DNA of 64,000 nucleotides. Source: Deltaproteobacteria bacterium. Lineage in GTDB: Bacteria > Desulfobacterota > Syntrophia > Syntrophales > UBA2192. Location of the stretch: the NCBI GenBank assembly GCA_012728915.1, contig JAAYEC010000028.1, forward strand, positions 46,217 through 110,216. Direction: 5' to 3'. Shown here piece after piece: positions 30,595 through 38,427 of the stretch; the stretch's first letter is position 1; every line of letters begins with the position of its first letter. The translations under genes and the position numbers were made by a program. The notes beneath the pieces were generated by a model that saw nothing but the letters and a program-made list of their open reading frames with translations, made no database searches and was not told the DNA's origin.

Positions 30595-30698
30595 ACCGCT
30601 TGGATCCGATTGCAGGACTGGGACGGCGAAGGACAGCCATTGGTTACGACTGAAGGGCCTAAAGGCCTTCCCTGCGCAATCGGGAGGGCCTTTTTGTT
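30595..30698 (+). ncRNA. structured leader with terminator, pan-motif-like RNA (panB operon)
   Basis: The leader opens with ACCGCTTGGATCC (30595-30607) and GGGACGG (30620-30626). The same block with nearly the same spacing occurs in the panC leader. It ends in an intrinsic terminator, AAAGGCCTTCCC (30661-30672) with GGGAGGGCCTTT (30682-30693) and a T-rich tail, 19 nt before the first ATG. GAAGGGCCT (30652-30660) can alternatively pair with the terminator's 5' arm, giving a possible antiterminator. Location and pairing with pantothenate genes fit the 'pan' RNA motif described in Deltaproteobacteria, Firmicutes and Chloroflexi. The ligand of that motif is not known to me. Confidence 0.65.
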
Positions 30699-30716
30699 TT
30701 GCGGCGGAGGGGTTTC

Positions 30717-31604
30717 ATGGCAGCAAGGGAACGCATCGCAATCCTCGGGCCCGGGAAGGCAGGCACGGCCGTGGGGCACCTCCTGGCAAAGGCCGGCCAC
30801 GAGATCACCGCTGTTGCCGGGCGCCGTCTGGAGGCGGCCCGTCTCGCCGCCGCCCTCACGGGAGGGGCGGCGACGACGGACTTTGCGGAGGCCGCACGCG
30901 GGGCCGACTGCGTCTTCATCACCACCAGTGACGATGCCATCGAGACCGTGTGCAACACCGTCGCGGCGGGCGGGGGGTTCCGGAAGGGCATGAAGGTGGC
31001 GCACGTCAGCGGCGCCGGCGGCCTTGGGCTGCTCCGGGCGGCCCGCCGGCGGGGATGCCGCGTCGGCTGCATCCATCCCCTCCAGACCTTTGCCGACGTG
31101 GAGAGCGCCGTCGTGAAGATCCCCGGAAGCACCTTCGGCATCACGGCCGATGCGGACATTGTTCCCTGGGCCGACCGGATGGTGACGGATCTCGGGGGAC
31201 GGCCCTTCCACGTCCCGGAGGAGGACAAGCCGCTTTACCACGCGGCCGCCTGCATGGCCTCGAATTACCTCGTGACGCTCATGTTTCTCGTCGAGGAGGT
31301 CTACGGACGGATAGGGCTTTCCCGCAGGGAGGCGCACGAAGCGTTCTGGCCGCTCGTCAGAGGGACCGTCGCCAACCTGGAGACCAGGGGGACCCTCCCG
31401 TCGCTGACGGGTCCGATTGCCCGAGGGGACGGGGGAACCGTCCGGAAACACCTCCGGGGATTCCGGAGACGATTCCCGGAGATGACGAAACTGTACCGGG
31501 AGATGGGTCTTTTCACGGCCGAGGTTGCACGCCTCGGGGGTCACGTGGAACAGGACAAGCTGGCGGACATACGGGACACGCTGAAGGGAGGCAGAAGGAA
31601 ATGA
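30717..31604 (+). CDS. Rossmann/DUF2520 oxidoreductase, probable PanG-type ketopantoate reductase
   Basis: A 295-residue protein with an N-terminal NAD(P)-binding Rossmann fold ([24 protein letters not shown]) and a helical DUF2520 C-terminal domain ([27 protein letters not shown] onward). ATG 30717 follows GGAGGGG closely. It overlaps panB by the ATGA junction and has the pan leader, and no PanE homologue is in the window. Family knowledge: an alternative ketopantoate reductase, PanG, has been described in Francisella, and I believe it is of this architecture. The role as the NADPH-dependent ketopantoate reductase is therefore a good inference but not proven here. Confidence 0.78.
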   Translation: MAARERIAILGPGKAGTAVGHLLAKAGHEITAVAGRRLEAARLAAALTGGAATTDFAEAARGADCVFITTSDDAIETVCNTVAAGGGFRKGMKVAHVSGAGGLGLLRAARRRGCRVGCIHPLQTFADVESAVVKIPGSTFGITADADIVPWADRMVTDLGGRPFHVPEEDKPLYHAAACMASNYLVTLMFLVEEVYGRIGLSRREAHEAFWPLVRGTVANLETRGTLPSLTGPIARGDGGTVRKHLRGFRRRFPEMTKLYREMGLFTAEVARLGGHVEQDKLADIRDTLKGGRRK

Positions 31605-32416
31605 GCACGCAGATCAGGATTACGCGGGTCACCACGGCAACGGTGCGGGAGATGAAGAGGAAGGGCGAGAGGGTCTCCATGCTCACCGCCTACGATTACC
31701 CCACGGCGGCGGCCATGGACGAGGCCGGGATCGATATCATCCTCGTGGGGGATTCCCTCGGGATGGTGGTCCTCGGCTACGACAGCACGCTGCCCGTGAC
31801 GATGGAGGACATGATCCACCACACGAAGGCGGTCTCGCGGGCCGCGAAGCGCGCCATGGTCATCGGCGACATGCCGTTCATGTCCTACCAGGCGTCCGTC
31901 GAGGAGGCCGTTCGCAATGCCGGCCGCTTCATGCAGGAGGCCGGGGCCCATGGAGTCAAACTCGAGGGGGGCCGGGAGGTCGCCGACGTGACGCGCCGGA
32001 TCGTGCAGGCGGGCATTCCCGTCATGGCCCACATCGGACTGACGCCGCAGTCCGTGCACCAGCTCGGCGGGTACAGGGTGCAGGGCAAGGATCACCCCTC
32101 GGCGACGAGGCTGCTCGACGACGCGAAGATCCTCGAGGAGGCGGGCGCCTTTTCCGTCGTCCTGGAATGCGTCCCGGCCGCCTTGGCCGAAAAGATCACA
32201 GCTTCGCTGTCCATCTCCACGATCGGGATCGGCGGCGGGATCCACTGCGACGGCCAGGTCCTTGTCGTTCACGACATGCTGGGACTCTTCGAACGCTTCA
32301 CCCCGAAGTTCGTCAAGAAGTACGCATCCCTGAACGTACAGATCAAGGAAGCCGTCGCCCAGTATGTCGACGAGGTGAAGAAGGGGGCGTTCCCGGGACC
32401 GGAGCACTCGTTTTAG
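31601..32416 (+). CDS. panB: 3-methyl-2-oxobutanoate hydroxymethyltransferase
   Basis: PanB (271 residues) makes ketopantoate from alpha-ketoisovalerate and methylene-tetrahydrofolate. Signature segments are [94 protein letters not shown] and the C-terminal [24 protein letters not shown], typical of the decameric enzyme. It is coupled to the DUF2520 gene by the overlapping ATGA. panC and panD lie 17 kb away in a second operon. Confidence 0.96.
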   Translation: MSTQIRITRVTTATVREMKRKGERVSMLTAYDYPTAAAMDEAGIDIILVGDSLGMVVLGYDSTLPVTMEDMIHHTKAVSRAAKRAMVIGDMPFMSYQASVEEAVRNAGRFMQEAGAHGVKLEGGREVADVTRRIVQAGIPVMAHIGLTPQSVHQLGGYRVQGKDHPSATRLLDDAKILEEAGAFSVVLECVPAALAEKITASLSISTIGIGGGIHCDGQVLVVHDMLGLFERFTPKFVKKYASLNVQIKEAVAQYVDEVKKGAFPGPEHSF

Positions 32417-32466
32417 GGAAGACTGGGGGCGCAGGGCTCAAGGCTTGGGGCAAAGACGAAGATCCC

Positions 32467-32826
32467 CTATCGGTCCAACAGCCATCCGCCCTGAGCCGTT
32501 TTTTCTTCGAGCTGCCCGGCCCTGAATGCATCGAGGGCGGATTGGACCGTCCCCGAGGCGCCCAGGAAGATCCGGACGCCTGCATGGATCAGGATGTCCG
32601 CGGCCTTCCGGCCGATGTGCCCGGTGATCACGGCATCGACGTTTTTCCCGGCTACTTGGTTCCCGGCAGCCGTTCCCCTCGTGATTCAATGCACGCCGGC
32701 CGAGTTTTCCACCGCCTCGTACAGGCCGCTGACCTCATCGAAGAGAATGAAGTAACGGCACCGGCCGAACCGGGGATCCACCAGGTCGTTGAGCCCGGTC
32801 CCCGTTGAGGAGATGCAGATCCTCAT
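32467..32826 (-). pseudogene. NifX/NifB-like iron-molybdenum cofactor-binding domain protein, interrupted by in-frame TGA
   Basis: The minus strand encodes 119 codons from ATG 32826 to TAG 32469-32467, interrupted by TGA at codon 47 (32688-32686). Both halves clearly belong to the dinitrogenase iron-molybdenum cofactor (NifX/MTH1175) family. The first half has DLVDPRFGRCRYFILFDEVSG and EAVENSAG; the second has VDAVITGHIGRKAADILIHAGVRIFLGASGTVQSALDAF. The reading frame is the same on both sides, so this is one stop codon and not a frameshift. The start overlaps the stop of the YihY-cNMP gene (ATGA). Options are a young pseudogene, a sequence error, or selenocysteine: a 7-bp hairpin with a G-containing loop lies 13 nt after the TGA. 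I list it as broken, since homologues at this position are not known to carry Cys. Confidence 0.7.
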
Positions 32827-34187
32827 GTCCTGTCACCTTTCCCGTCTTGTCTCGTTCGGTCCGGCGACGACCCGCCCTTCGGATCCTTCGCCGCGCTCCG
32901 TTCCCCTTCCGTCTCCATCGCCGCAGCCCTGCAGTTGCCGGAAACGTCGTTCACCTTTTCGTTGAGTGCCCGCAGACGCTCGGAGATCTCCCTGAGGAAG
33001 GCAAGGACGATCCGGGGGTTCTCCCTCAGGATCGTGTCGAAGTTGGACTCCGAGATGACCACGAGCCTCGTGTCCGGGGATGCGGCAACGGCCGTCGCCG
33101 TTCTCCGGGCCTGGATCAGCATGGCCATCTCCCCGAAGTAGTCGCCGGCCGTCATATCGCGCAGCGGCTGCCCTTTCCTTAGAATCCGGACCGACCCGGC
33201 CAGGATGTAGAACATGTCCCGGCCCGCGCTGTCTTCCTCGAAAATGATCTCCCCGGGCTCGAAGGACCGGATGAAGCGGGAAGGAACCGGCGGGGGCGAT
33301 GCATGGCCCGGCCTTCCCCGTTCCAGGAGCCTCGACAGGAGCAGGGCCTCTCGTCTCCGGGTATTGGCCAGCAGCTCCGTCCCGAGCAGGAGCACCGCGA
33401 AGGTATAGTAGATCCACACCACCAGCACGAAGACGGCCTTGAGAGACCCGAAGGCGAGGCCGTAGTCGGGATTGAACCGGAGGAAGGCCGTGAACAGCGG
33501 GCGTACGATCGACCAGAGGGCGGCCGTGAACAGGGCGCTCGCGAGGACATTCCACCACTCGAGACGCACCGGGGAAAAGACCAGGAAGAAAAGGACGAGG
33601 AACAGGATCCCCGCCAGGAGGGGGAACGTCCTGGCGATCTCCCCCCACCAGGGCCCGCGCGGGGACAGGGGGCCTCCCGTGGCCGTGGCGTAGAGCGCCT
33701 GGAGCGCCACGAGCCCGATAAACAGGAGCAGAAAGCACAGGACCGCCGTAAAATCGACGAGTTTGTCGCGGAGAAACCCTGCGGGCCGCTCCGTTTTGAA
33801 GATGCCGATGAACGCCGAGCGGATCGCGGTGACCAGAGGAACGACAGACCAGAGAAGCGGGAAAAGGCCGATCAGGCCGAGGGCCCGTTGCTCCGCAATG
33901 GAAAAGACCTCGCGGAGGATAATTTCGTAATATTCGGGAACGATCTGGATGATGACGGCCTCGATGGCCCGGCTGACCTGCCGGGAGGAGACGAAGACCT
34001 GGCTGAGCACCACGAGCACGGCGAGGCACAGGGGGATCCATGCGAGCACGCCGTAAAAGGCAAGCGTGGCAGCCGTCTGGAGATCGCGGTTTCTCATGAA
34101 CGACAGGACGGAAAACCGCAGCACCACTGCGGGGGTGATCCAGCGGTCGCGGTACCGGGACGTACGGCCTGTCGCATGTGAAGTCAA
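32823..34187 (-). CDS. YihY/BrkB-family membrane protein fused to a cyclic-nucleotide-binding domain
   Basis: About 454 residues. The N-terminal 290 form a YihY/BrkB polytopic inner-membrane domain with about six membrane segments, e.g. TLAFYGVLAWIPLCLAVLVVLSQVF, LVDFTAVLCFLLLFIGLVALQAL and AVFVLVVWIYYTFAVLLLGTELLANTRR. The last 130 residues before a charged tail are a cNMP-binding beta-barrel (FEPGEIIFEEDSAGRDMFYILAGSVRI, MTAGDYFGEMAMLIQARRTATAVA). The YihY family is sometimes called ribonuclease BN, wrongly; its function is unsettled. A TTG start at 34187 is preferred for the AGGAG 6 nt upstream; an in-frame ATG at 34244 lacks one. The phosphate-binding segment GEMAMLIQARRTAT has the usual FGE and RT positions, so nucleotide binding is plausible. 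Confidence 0.85.
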   Translation of the reverse strand: MTSHATGRTSRYRDRWITPAVVLRFSVLSFMRNRDLQTAATLAFYGVLAWIPLCLAVLVVLSQVFVSSRQVSRAIEAVIIQIVPEYYEIILREVFSIAEQRALGLIGLFPLLWSVVPLVTAIRSAFIGIFKTERPAGFLRDKLVDFTAVLCFLLLFIGLVALQALYATATGGPLSPRGPWWGEIARTFPLLAGILFLVLFFLVFSPVRLEWWNVLASALFTAALWSIVRPLFTAFLRFNPDYGLAFGSLKAVFVLVVWIYYTFAVLLLGTELLANTRRREALLLSRLLERGRPGHASPPPVPSRFIRSFEPGEIIFEEDSAGRDMFYILAGSVRILRKGQPLRDMTAGDYFGEMAMLIQARRTATAVAASPDTRLVVISESNFDTILRENPRIVLAFLREISERLRALNEKVNDVSGNCRAAAMETEGERSAAKDPKGGSSPDRTRQDGKGDRT

Positions 34188-34293
34188 GGCGGCTCCTGGG
34201 GAGGGAACGATTGGGCAAAACAGGGCTTGATTATAGGGCCGCATCCTCTGAAAATCAACGGCGGAGCCGGACGGAATGCCCCGTCGGGCGTCG

Positions 34294-34323
34294 TTGACAG
34301 GCGCCGGGTTTTGGTGCTAAAGG
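34294..34323 (+). promoter_or_regulatory. possible promoter of the two-component operon
   Basis: TTGACA (34294-34299) with an 18-bp spacer to TAAAGG (34318-34323). The -35 is consensus and the -10 is poor. It is the best candidate upstream of the sensor kinase start at 34401. Confidence 0.35.
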
Positions 34324-34400
34324 GTGGAGCCTGCGGGGGGCACGGGCCCCTGATCCCTGCAGGCAGACAGGACAGGCGGGAGGGCGAAGGACCCGGCGGC

Positions 34401-35864
34401 ATGATCAAAACCTTCTTTCTGAACCTTTCGCTCAATAAGAAACTCATCCTCATGATGCTGGTCATGACCGCGGTCCTCCTGGTCACCCTGATCACGATCT
34501 ACTGGCAGTCCGAGAAAAACCTGTTGGCCCAGCTCGAGAGCCAGACGGCCGAGCTGGCGCAGGCGGTCCAGGTGGGTGTCGAGGAAGTGACGGGGGGCGC
34601 CTCGAGCGAGACGCGCCTGGAAAAGTACCTGTCTTCGCTCAAGACCAAGGGGATCAAGGAGATCTCCATCATCAGCAATGCCGACGAGATCATCGCCAGC
34701 ACCAACCCCACCAAGGTCGGCACCCCGGTCAGCCAGCGGAAGAAGGAGCTCATCATCAAGGCCGAGCTCGGGGAGCCCGCCGTCGACCAGGAGGGAAAAG
34801 CCTACAACGTCATCATCCCCGTCATCGCCGGACAGGCCCATTACGGCTACATTCATCTCCAGATCAACGTCGAAAACCTCCAGGAGACGATGCGGCGCAA
34901 CACGACCAAGCGCATCATTGCCGCCCTGTCCGTCTTTGCCATCGGCATCCTCCTCTCCACGTTCCTCTCCATGTGGTACACCGACCCCATCCACAACGTC
35001 GTCGCGGCCGCCCGAAGGGTGGCAGCGGGAGATCTCAACCAGAATCTTCCGGTGGACCGCAAGGACGAGATCGGCGACCTGACCCGGAGCTTCAACTTCA
35101 TGGTCCAGCGCCTTCGGGAGCAGCGAAGGCTCGAGGAGAGGCTGCGGGAAGCGGAGCACCTCTCGGCGATGGGTCAGCTTTCCCGGGGAATCGCCCACGA
35201 GATCCGAAACCCGCTCAATTTCATCAGCCTCTCCATCGACCACATCAGGACGAAATACCGCCCGGCCGACGGTTCCGGTCTCGAGGGGTTCGAGAAGCTG
35301 GTAGAAAGCATGAAGCAGGAAATCCACCGCCTCGACCGCCTCGTCCGTGATTTCCTGGACTACGGCAAACCGCTCAAACTCGACCGCCAGCCATGCCGCA
35401 CGCAGGAGCTGCTGGCCGATGTCGTCGAGATCGTGAAGGCCAAGGCGGCTTCCGACCGTATCCGGATTGACGAACGGTACGACGCCGTTCCGGAGCTCAG
35501 GCTGGATGCCGAGCTCATGAAAAGCTGCATCTTCAACGTGGTGACCAACGCGTTTCAGGCCATGCCGGAGGGCGGCACCCTGACGCTCCATTCGGGGGAG
35601 CGGGACGGGCGCTTCGTGCTTCGCATCGCAGACACGGGAACCGGCATGTCGGAGGAACACATGGCGCGCATCTTCGAGCCCTTCTTCACGACGAAGGGAG
35701 AGGGGCTCGGGCTGGGGCTGGCCATGACGAAACGGGTCATCGAGGAGCACGGGGGCAGGATCGAGTTCACGAGCGTCGAGGGACGGGGCAGCGAGGTGAC
35801 GATTTCCCTGCCGCTTGCCGGAGCTGACGGGACAAGGCAACCCGACGTTTCCCAGGGAGCATAA
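34401..35864 (+). CDS. membrane sensor histidine kinase, NtrB/ZraS-like
   Basis: A 487-residue inner-membrane sensor kinase. TM1 is LILMMLVMTAVLLVTLITIYW (about 15-35). A periplasmic sensor domain of roughly 130 residues follows (with GIKEISIISNADEIIASTNPTKVG, Cache-like), then TM2 (about 170-192). A HAMP domain leads to HisKA with the phosphorylated His in GIAHEIRNPLNFISLSI and to an HATPase with N-box NVVTNAFQAMP, DTGTGMSEEHMARIFEPFFTTK and GLGLGLAMTK. It has no PAS domain. The response regulator starts 2 nt after its stop. The signal is unknown, but the genes just downstream (two secreted Lys-rich proteins with -24/-12 promoters) are the likely output. Confidence 0.9.
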   Translation: MIKTFFLNLSLNKKLILMMLVMTAVLLVTLITIYWQSEKNLLAQLESQTAELAQAVQVGVEEVTGGASSETRLEKYLSSLKTKGIKEISIISNADEIIASTNPTKVGTPVSQRKKELIIKAELGEPAVDQEGKAYNVIIPVIAGQAHYGYIHLQINVENLQETMRRNTTKRIIAALSVFAIGILLSTFLSMWYTDPIHNVVAAARRVAAGDLNQNLPVDRKDEIGDLTRSFNFMVQRLREQRRLEERLREAEHLSAMGQLSRGIAHEIRNPLNFISLSIDHIRTKYRPADGSGLEGFEKLVESMKQEIHRLDRLVRDFLDYGKPLKLDRQPCRTQELLADVVEIVKAKAASDRIRIDERYDAVPELRLDAELMKSCIFNVVTNAFQAMPEGGTLTLHSGERDGRFVLRIADTGTGMSEEHMARIFEPFFTTKGEGLGLGLAMTKRVIEEHGGRIEFTSVEGRGSEVTISLPLAGADGTRQPDVSQGA

Positions 35865-35866
35865 CC

Positions 35867-37429
35867 ATGGCGGTCATCCTGATCGTTGACGACGAGACCC
35901 TCCAGCGCGACATCCTCACGACCATTCTGTCCGACGAGGGATATGAGACCTGCTCGGCCGCATCCGGCGAAGAAGCCCTGAAGCTCGCGAAGGCCACCGA
36001 GCCGGACATCGTGCTCACCGATCTCAAGATGGGGAAAATGGACGGCATCGAGCTTCTCGAGAAACTCAAGGGCCTCAAGCAGCCCCCGACGGTAATCCTC
36101 ATGACGGCATTCGGCACCGTCGACTCGGCTGTCGACGCCATGAAGAAGGGCGCCTTCGACTACCTGACGAAGCCCCTGGACAAGGAGGTCGTCCTTCTGG
36201 CGATCCGCCGGGCCCTCGAGCGCAAGGAACTGATGCAGCGCAATCTCGAGCTGCGCAAGGCCCTGAACGACCTGTTCAGCATCCAGGGGATCATCGGGCA
36301 CTCGAAGGCCATCCGGGACATCATCCACATCGTCCGGAAGGTCTCCGACAGCCCCGCCACGGTGCTGATCCTCGGCGAGAGCGGGACCGGGAAAGAACTG
36401 ATCGCAAAGGCCATCCACTACAACAGCGGCCGGCGGGAGAAGGCCTTCATGGCCGTCAACTGCGCCGCCATCCCCGAAACCCTCCTGGAGAGCGAACTGT
36501 TCGGATACGAACCGGGCGCCTTCACGGGCGCCACGCAGCGCAAGAAGGGCCTCTTCGAGGCCGCAGGCGGGGGGACGGTCTTCCTGGACGAAATCGGGGA
36601 CCTTCCCATGATGACCCAGTCCAAGATCCTCCGGGTTCTGCAGGAGCGCGAGATCATGAGGGTCGGGGGCCGCGAGCCGATCAAGGTCGACGTGAGGATC
36701 GTCTCGGCCACCAACAAGGACCTGCACGAAGAGATGAAGCACAACCGGTTCCGCGAGGACCTGTTCTACCGCCTCAAGGTCGTGACGATCCTCATGCCCC
36801 CGCTGCGCGAACGAAGGGAGGATATCCCCGATCTGGCGAAATTCTTCCTGCAGAAGTTCAACCACAGCTTCGGCAAGAACATCCTGAAGATCGACGATGC
36901 CGCGATGAAAGCCGTCATCGGGTATTCCTGGCCGGGCAATGTCCGCGAGCTCCAGTCGGTGATGGAGAAGGCGGTCCTGATGTGCGAGTCGGACACGATC
37001 GGATTGGGCGACATCCGCGGAGAACTGAGACCGATACCCCGGCCTGCCCTGGGGATCGAGATTCCCGACGGCGGGATCGATCTGGAGGAACTGGAGAAGG
37101 AACTCCTCGTCAAGGCGATGGCCAAATCCAACAACGTGCTTGCCAGGGCTGCGCGGCTGCTCGACATGAATTACGACGCGTTCTGGTACAGCTGGAAGAA
37201 GCATGCACTCGACTCAGCCGAAAACCAGAGCGGCGTCAAATGCATCCTTCCCGTGGAGATACCCGACGCCGGAATCAGTTACGAGGAGCTCGAGAAAGAC
37301 CTGCTGCAGAAGGCCATGGAGAAGGCGGGCAACGTGGGCTCCAAGGCCGCAAAGCTCCTGAACATGAGCTACCGGTCCTTTGCGTACCGATGGGACAAGT
37401 ATGGCCTGAACAGGCCCCCGCAAGCCTGA
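35867..37429 (+). CDS. NtrC-family sigma-54-dependent response regulator with two Fis-like HTH modules
   Basis: The 520-residue protein begins with a receiver (phospho-acceptor D52 in IVLTDLKMG). A sigma-54-interacting AAA+ domain follows (about 140-385) with Walker A LGESGTGKELIA, the sigma-54 contact motif GAFTGA and Walker B FLDEIGDLP. The C-terminus is odd: it holds two Fis-type helix-turn-helix modules, residues 403-448 and 469-514, clearly related to each other (EELEKELLVKAM...AARLLDMNY and EELEKDLLQKAM...AAKLLNMSY). Normal NtrC proteins carry one. The second module is followed directly by the stop. It probably activates the -24/-12 promoters at 37707 and 38371. Confidence 0.92.
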   Translation: MAVILIVDDETLQRDILTTILSDEGYETCSAASGEEALKLAKATEPDIVLTDLKMGKMDGIELLEKLKGLKQPPTVILMTAFGTVDSAVDAMKKGAFDYLTKPLDKEVVLLAIRRALERKELMQRNLELRKALNDLFSIQGIIGHSKAIRDIIHIVRKVSDSPATVLILGESGTGKELIAKAIHYNSGRREKAFMAVNCAAIPETLLESELFGYEPGAFTGATQRKKGLFEAAGGGTVFLDEIGDLPMMTQSKILRVLQEREIMRVGGREPIKVDVRIVSATNKDLHEEMKHNRFREDLFYRLKVVTILMPPLRERREDIPDLAKFFLQKFNHSFGKNILKIDDAAMKAVIGYSWPGNVRELQSVMEKAVLMCESDTIGLGDIRGELRPIPRPALGIEIPDGGIDLEELEKELLVKAMAKSNNVLARAARLLDMNYDAFWYSWKKHALDSAENQSGVKCILPVEIPDAGISYEELEKDLLQKAMEKAGNVGSKAAKLLNMSYRSFAYRWDKYGLNRPPQA

Positions 37430-37763
37430 TGCTCCCCGGCCGTCCGCGACTCCGGACCGGCCGCCTGTCATGTACTTGAATTCACGATGCATATCCATAC
37501 TTTGAGTCTCTGCGCACGATGAGCCTTGCCGGATCGTTCCGAATATTGTAATCCCGATTCGCAATAATGAAACATTCTTCCTGATTTTGTCCGGCCTTTC
37601 CTGAATCGGTAAGACAATTCCCGGAAATGTAAAGATCCCTTCCCATGCAGCAGGCCATCATATTGTAACTATGCATTATTGTTCATGATTCACGAAATAA
37701 AAGTTGTGGCACGCTCCTTGTAAAACGCTGTCTCAAAACAAATCGAAAGGAGGTGACATCTCA
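37430..37763 (+). promoter_or_regulatory. AT-rich regulatory region with a -24/-12 (sigma-54) promoter
   Basis: No gene is seen in these 334 bp. They hold a sigma-54-type promoter TGGCACG-CTCC-TTGT (37707-37721), with the canonical 4-nt spacing. ATTGTAAC lies 45 bp upstream (37662-37669) and ATTGTAAT further up (37545-37552). The same octamer lies 44 bp upstream of the second -24/-12 promoter, so it is a candidate activator site. The region is markedly richer in A/T than the flanking genes. Confidence 0.75.
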
Positions 37764-38057
37764 ATGAAGAAGGTTCTCGCAATCCTGTTTGCCATGATGT
37801 TCGTGGTGGCGACGACGGGTCTGTGCTTCGCCCAGGCTGCCCCGGCCGCAAAGCCGGCAGAGAAGGCCGCTCCGGCTCCCGAGAAGAAGGCCGAGGATAA
37901 GAAGCCCGAGCCCAAGAAGGACGCCAAGAAGGCGGAGAAGAAGAAGGCCGAGCCCAAGAAGAAGGAGGCCAAGAAGGCCGAGAAGAAGGAGGCTCCCAAG
38001 AAGGAAGCTGCTCCGGCTCCGAAGGCCGAGGAGAAGAAGGCTCCCGAGAAGAAGTAA
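37764..38057 (+). CDS. secreted Lys/Ala/Pro-rich low-complexity protein (copy 1)
   Basis: A 97-residue protein. A signal peptide MKKVLAILFAMMFVVATTGLCFAQA with an AxA-type cleavage site (around residue 25) is followed by about 70 residues made almost only of Lys, Ala, Glu and Pro, in patterns such as EKKAEDKKPEPKK. The mature part would be strongly basic, extended and unfolded in the periplasm or outside. The Shine-Dalgarno AAAGGAGGTG is very strong. A sigma-54 promoter precedes it and an intrinsic terminator follows at 38089. It is paralogous to the gene at 38428. I do not recognise a characterised family. Binding polyanions such as LPS or nucleic acid is only a guess from the charge. Confidence 0.85.
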   Translation: MKKVLAILFAMMFVVATTGLCFAQAAPAAKPAEKAAPAPEKKAEDKKPEPKKDAKKAEKKKAEPKKKEAKKAEKKEAPKKEAAPAPKAEEKKAPEKK

Positions 38058-38088
38058 ATCACTGGCTTTCTGTAGCAGGCCAGTCAGG

Positions 38089-38125
38089 AAGAAGGGCACC
38101 GGTAAGCCGGCGCCCTTCTTTTTTG
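38089..38125 (+). terminator. intrinsic terminator of the first Lys-rich gene
   Basis: Stem AAGAAGGGC-A-CCGG with CCGG-C-GCCCTTCTT, one A/C mismatch and loop TAAG, ending in six T (38118-38124). Confidence 0.8.
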
Positions 38126-38427
38126 ATCAGCGAGACGGTTCGGTTTCCGACCGGACCGGTTTCTCTCCTTTCTTTTCTTGTCGAGGAAGAGGTCCTGATC
38201 GACGGGAAAAGGTCATCTCAAATCCCGCGGTCACGGTCATTCCATCCGAAATCTGTGAGCCCTTTCCAAATTTGGAAGGGTTCTTTCAAATTTCGTAAAT
38301 CCCCATCTTCGAGATTCCATAATCGAATTGTAACCATACGATAATATTCAATATATATTTTGATTGGCGCTGGCATGTTCCTTGAAATTGCATGGTTTCG
38401 GGCCAGAGAAAAGGAGGTGCCAAAGCA
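38126..38427 (+). promoter_or_regulatory. regulatory region with second -24/-12 (sigma-54) promoter
   Basis: No gene is seen in these 302 bp. The -24/-12 element is TGGCATG-TTCC-TTGA (38371-38385), with an ATTGTAAC octamer 44 bp upstream at 38327-38334. A short near-palindrome CCTTTCCAAATTTGGAAGG (38261-38279) may be an operator or hairpin. The organisation copies that of the first promoter. The sequence just before the promoter (38341-38370) is very A/T-rich. Confidence 0.75.

Noticed and set aside
30950..31600. Extension of panB upstream over the DUF2520 gene
   Set aside because: It is the wrong frame of the DUF2520 gene; PanB similarity begins at ATG 31601.
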